From the NCBI GenBank assembly GCA_035649895.1, contig DASRIS010000108.1, positions 1 through 13,552 of the forward strand: a stretch of 13,552 nt of DNA, given 5' to 3'. Each line of letters starts with the position of its first letter. Positions within the stretch are counted from its first letter, which is position 1. The DNA comes from DASSUC01 sp035649895 (lineage in GTDB: Bacteria > Actinomycetota > Actinomycetes > Mycobacteriales > Micromonosporaceae). A program made the position numbers and the translations under genes. This document shows positions 13,408-13,552 of the stretch, in pieces. Under the pieces are notes generated by a model. That model had not been told where the DNA came from, ran no database searches, and saw only the letters and a list, made by a program, of their open reading frames with translations.

Positions 13408-13552
13408 ATGCACGAGCCCGAGGGTGGGGTGGTCGGCCCGGACGCGGGCGTGGGCTATCGCGGCGTCACCGCCTGCCACGCCGTCAGGATCAGCTACCGG
13501 CAGCTCGACTACTGGGCGCGTACGGCGCTGGTCGTGCCGAGCATCCGGGACG
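13408..13552 (+). CDS. MerR-family transcriptional regulator, Rv1830-like (3' truncated by window)
   Basis: The first 48 codons are present. After a short Gly-rich lead (MHEPEGGVVGPDAG) comes VGYRGVTACHAVRISYRQLD and YWARTALVVPSIRD. The RQLDYWARTxLVxPS pattern is the recognition-helix region of MerR-type winged helices and matches the second MerR gene of this conserved block (Rv1830). The ATG at 13408 has GGGAGG 7 bases upstream. The effector domain lies outside the window. Confidence 0.85.
   Translation, partial: MHEPEGGVVGPDAGVGYRGVTACHAVRISYRQLDYWARTALVVPSIRD

Noticed and set aside
1..13552. Search for CRISPR arrays, tRNA or rRNA genes, insertion sequences and attachment sites.
   Set aside because: No regularly spaced repeat-spacer pattern, tRNA-like cloverleaf, transposase motif or flanking terminal repeats was recognised by eye.

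Overview
The window comes from a high-GC actinobacterium. Coding frames are dominated by G/C-ending codons, GTG and TTG starts are common, and the right half is the actinobacterial gene block matching Mycobacterium tuberculosis Rv1822-Rv1830. The FHA (GarA-like) protein resembles, from memory, Micromonosporaceae sequences, so Micromonosporales is a reasonable but unproven guess.

Left edge (1-1965): the 3' part of a large superfamily 1 DNA2/NAM7-type helicase, cut by the window start. Directly after its stop lies a frameshifted BRCT-domain remnant, then a stretch open on the plus strand without a start codon. This looks like decayed accessory DNA.

Middle (1927-7777, minus strand): three genes read leftwards. 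They are a membrane protein with a potassium-channel-like pore segment and a non-canonical filter, a SRPBCC-fold protein with an Ala-rich tail, and a full-length single-chain pyruvate:ferredoxin (flavodoxin) oxidoreductase (NifJ type) with all expected cluster cysteines. Between the last two lies a dense patch of hairpins, an 18-bp direct repeat and three GGTCCC boxes, which I read as a terminator plus operator region for the oxidoreductase.

Right (8001-13552, plus strand): a tightly packed run of CDP-alcohol phosphatidyltransferase, DUF881 protein, small basic membrane protein (DUF1290), second DUF881 protein, gcvH, garA-like FHA gene, ftsR-like MerR regulator, bifunctional nuclease-family gene, and the start of a second MerR-type regulator. 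The first four genes overlap or nearly abut and encode membrane proteins, suggesting one envelope or division-linked complex. GcvH carries the lipoyl group of the glycine cleavage system. GarA/OdhI proteins control 2-oxoglutarate and glutamate flux through Ser/Thr kinase phosphorylation. FtsR-type regulators act on ftsZ in Corynebacterium. The block therefore places membrane lipid, envelope, central nitrogen/carbon and division-control genes side by side. A good -35/-10 pair precedes garA, and weaker signals precede the phosphatidyltransferase, nuclease and final MerR genes.

The conserved block itself is known. The less explained parts are the NifJ upstream region, the channel-like protein, the five-unit tandem repeat inside the second DUF881 gene, and the BRCT remnant.
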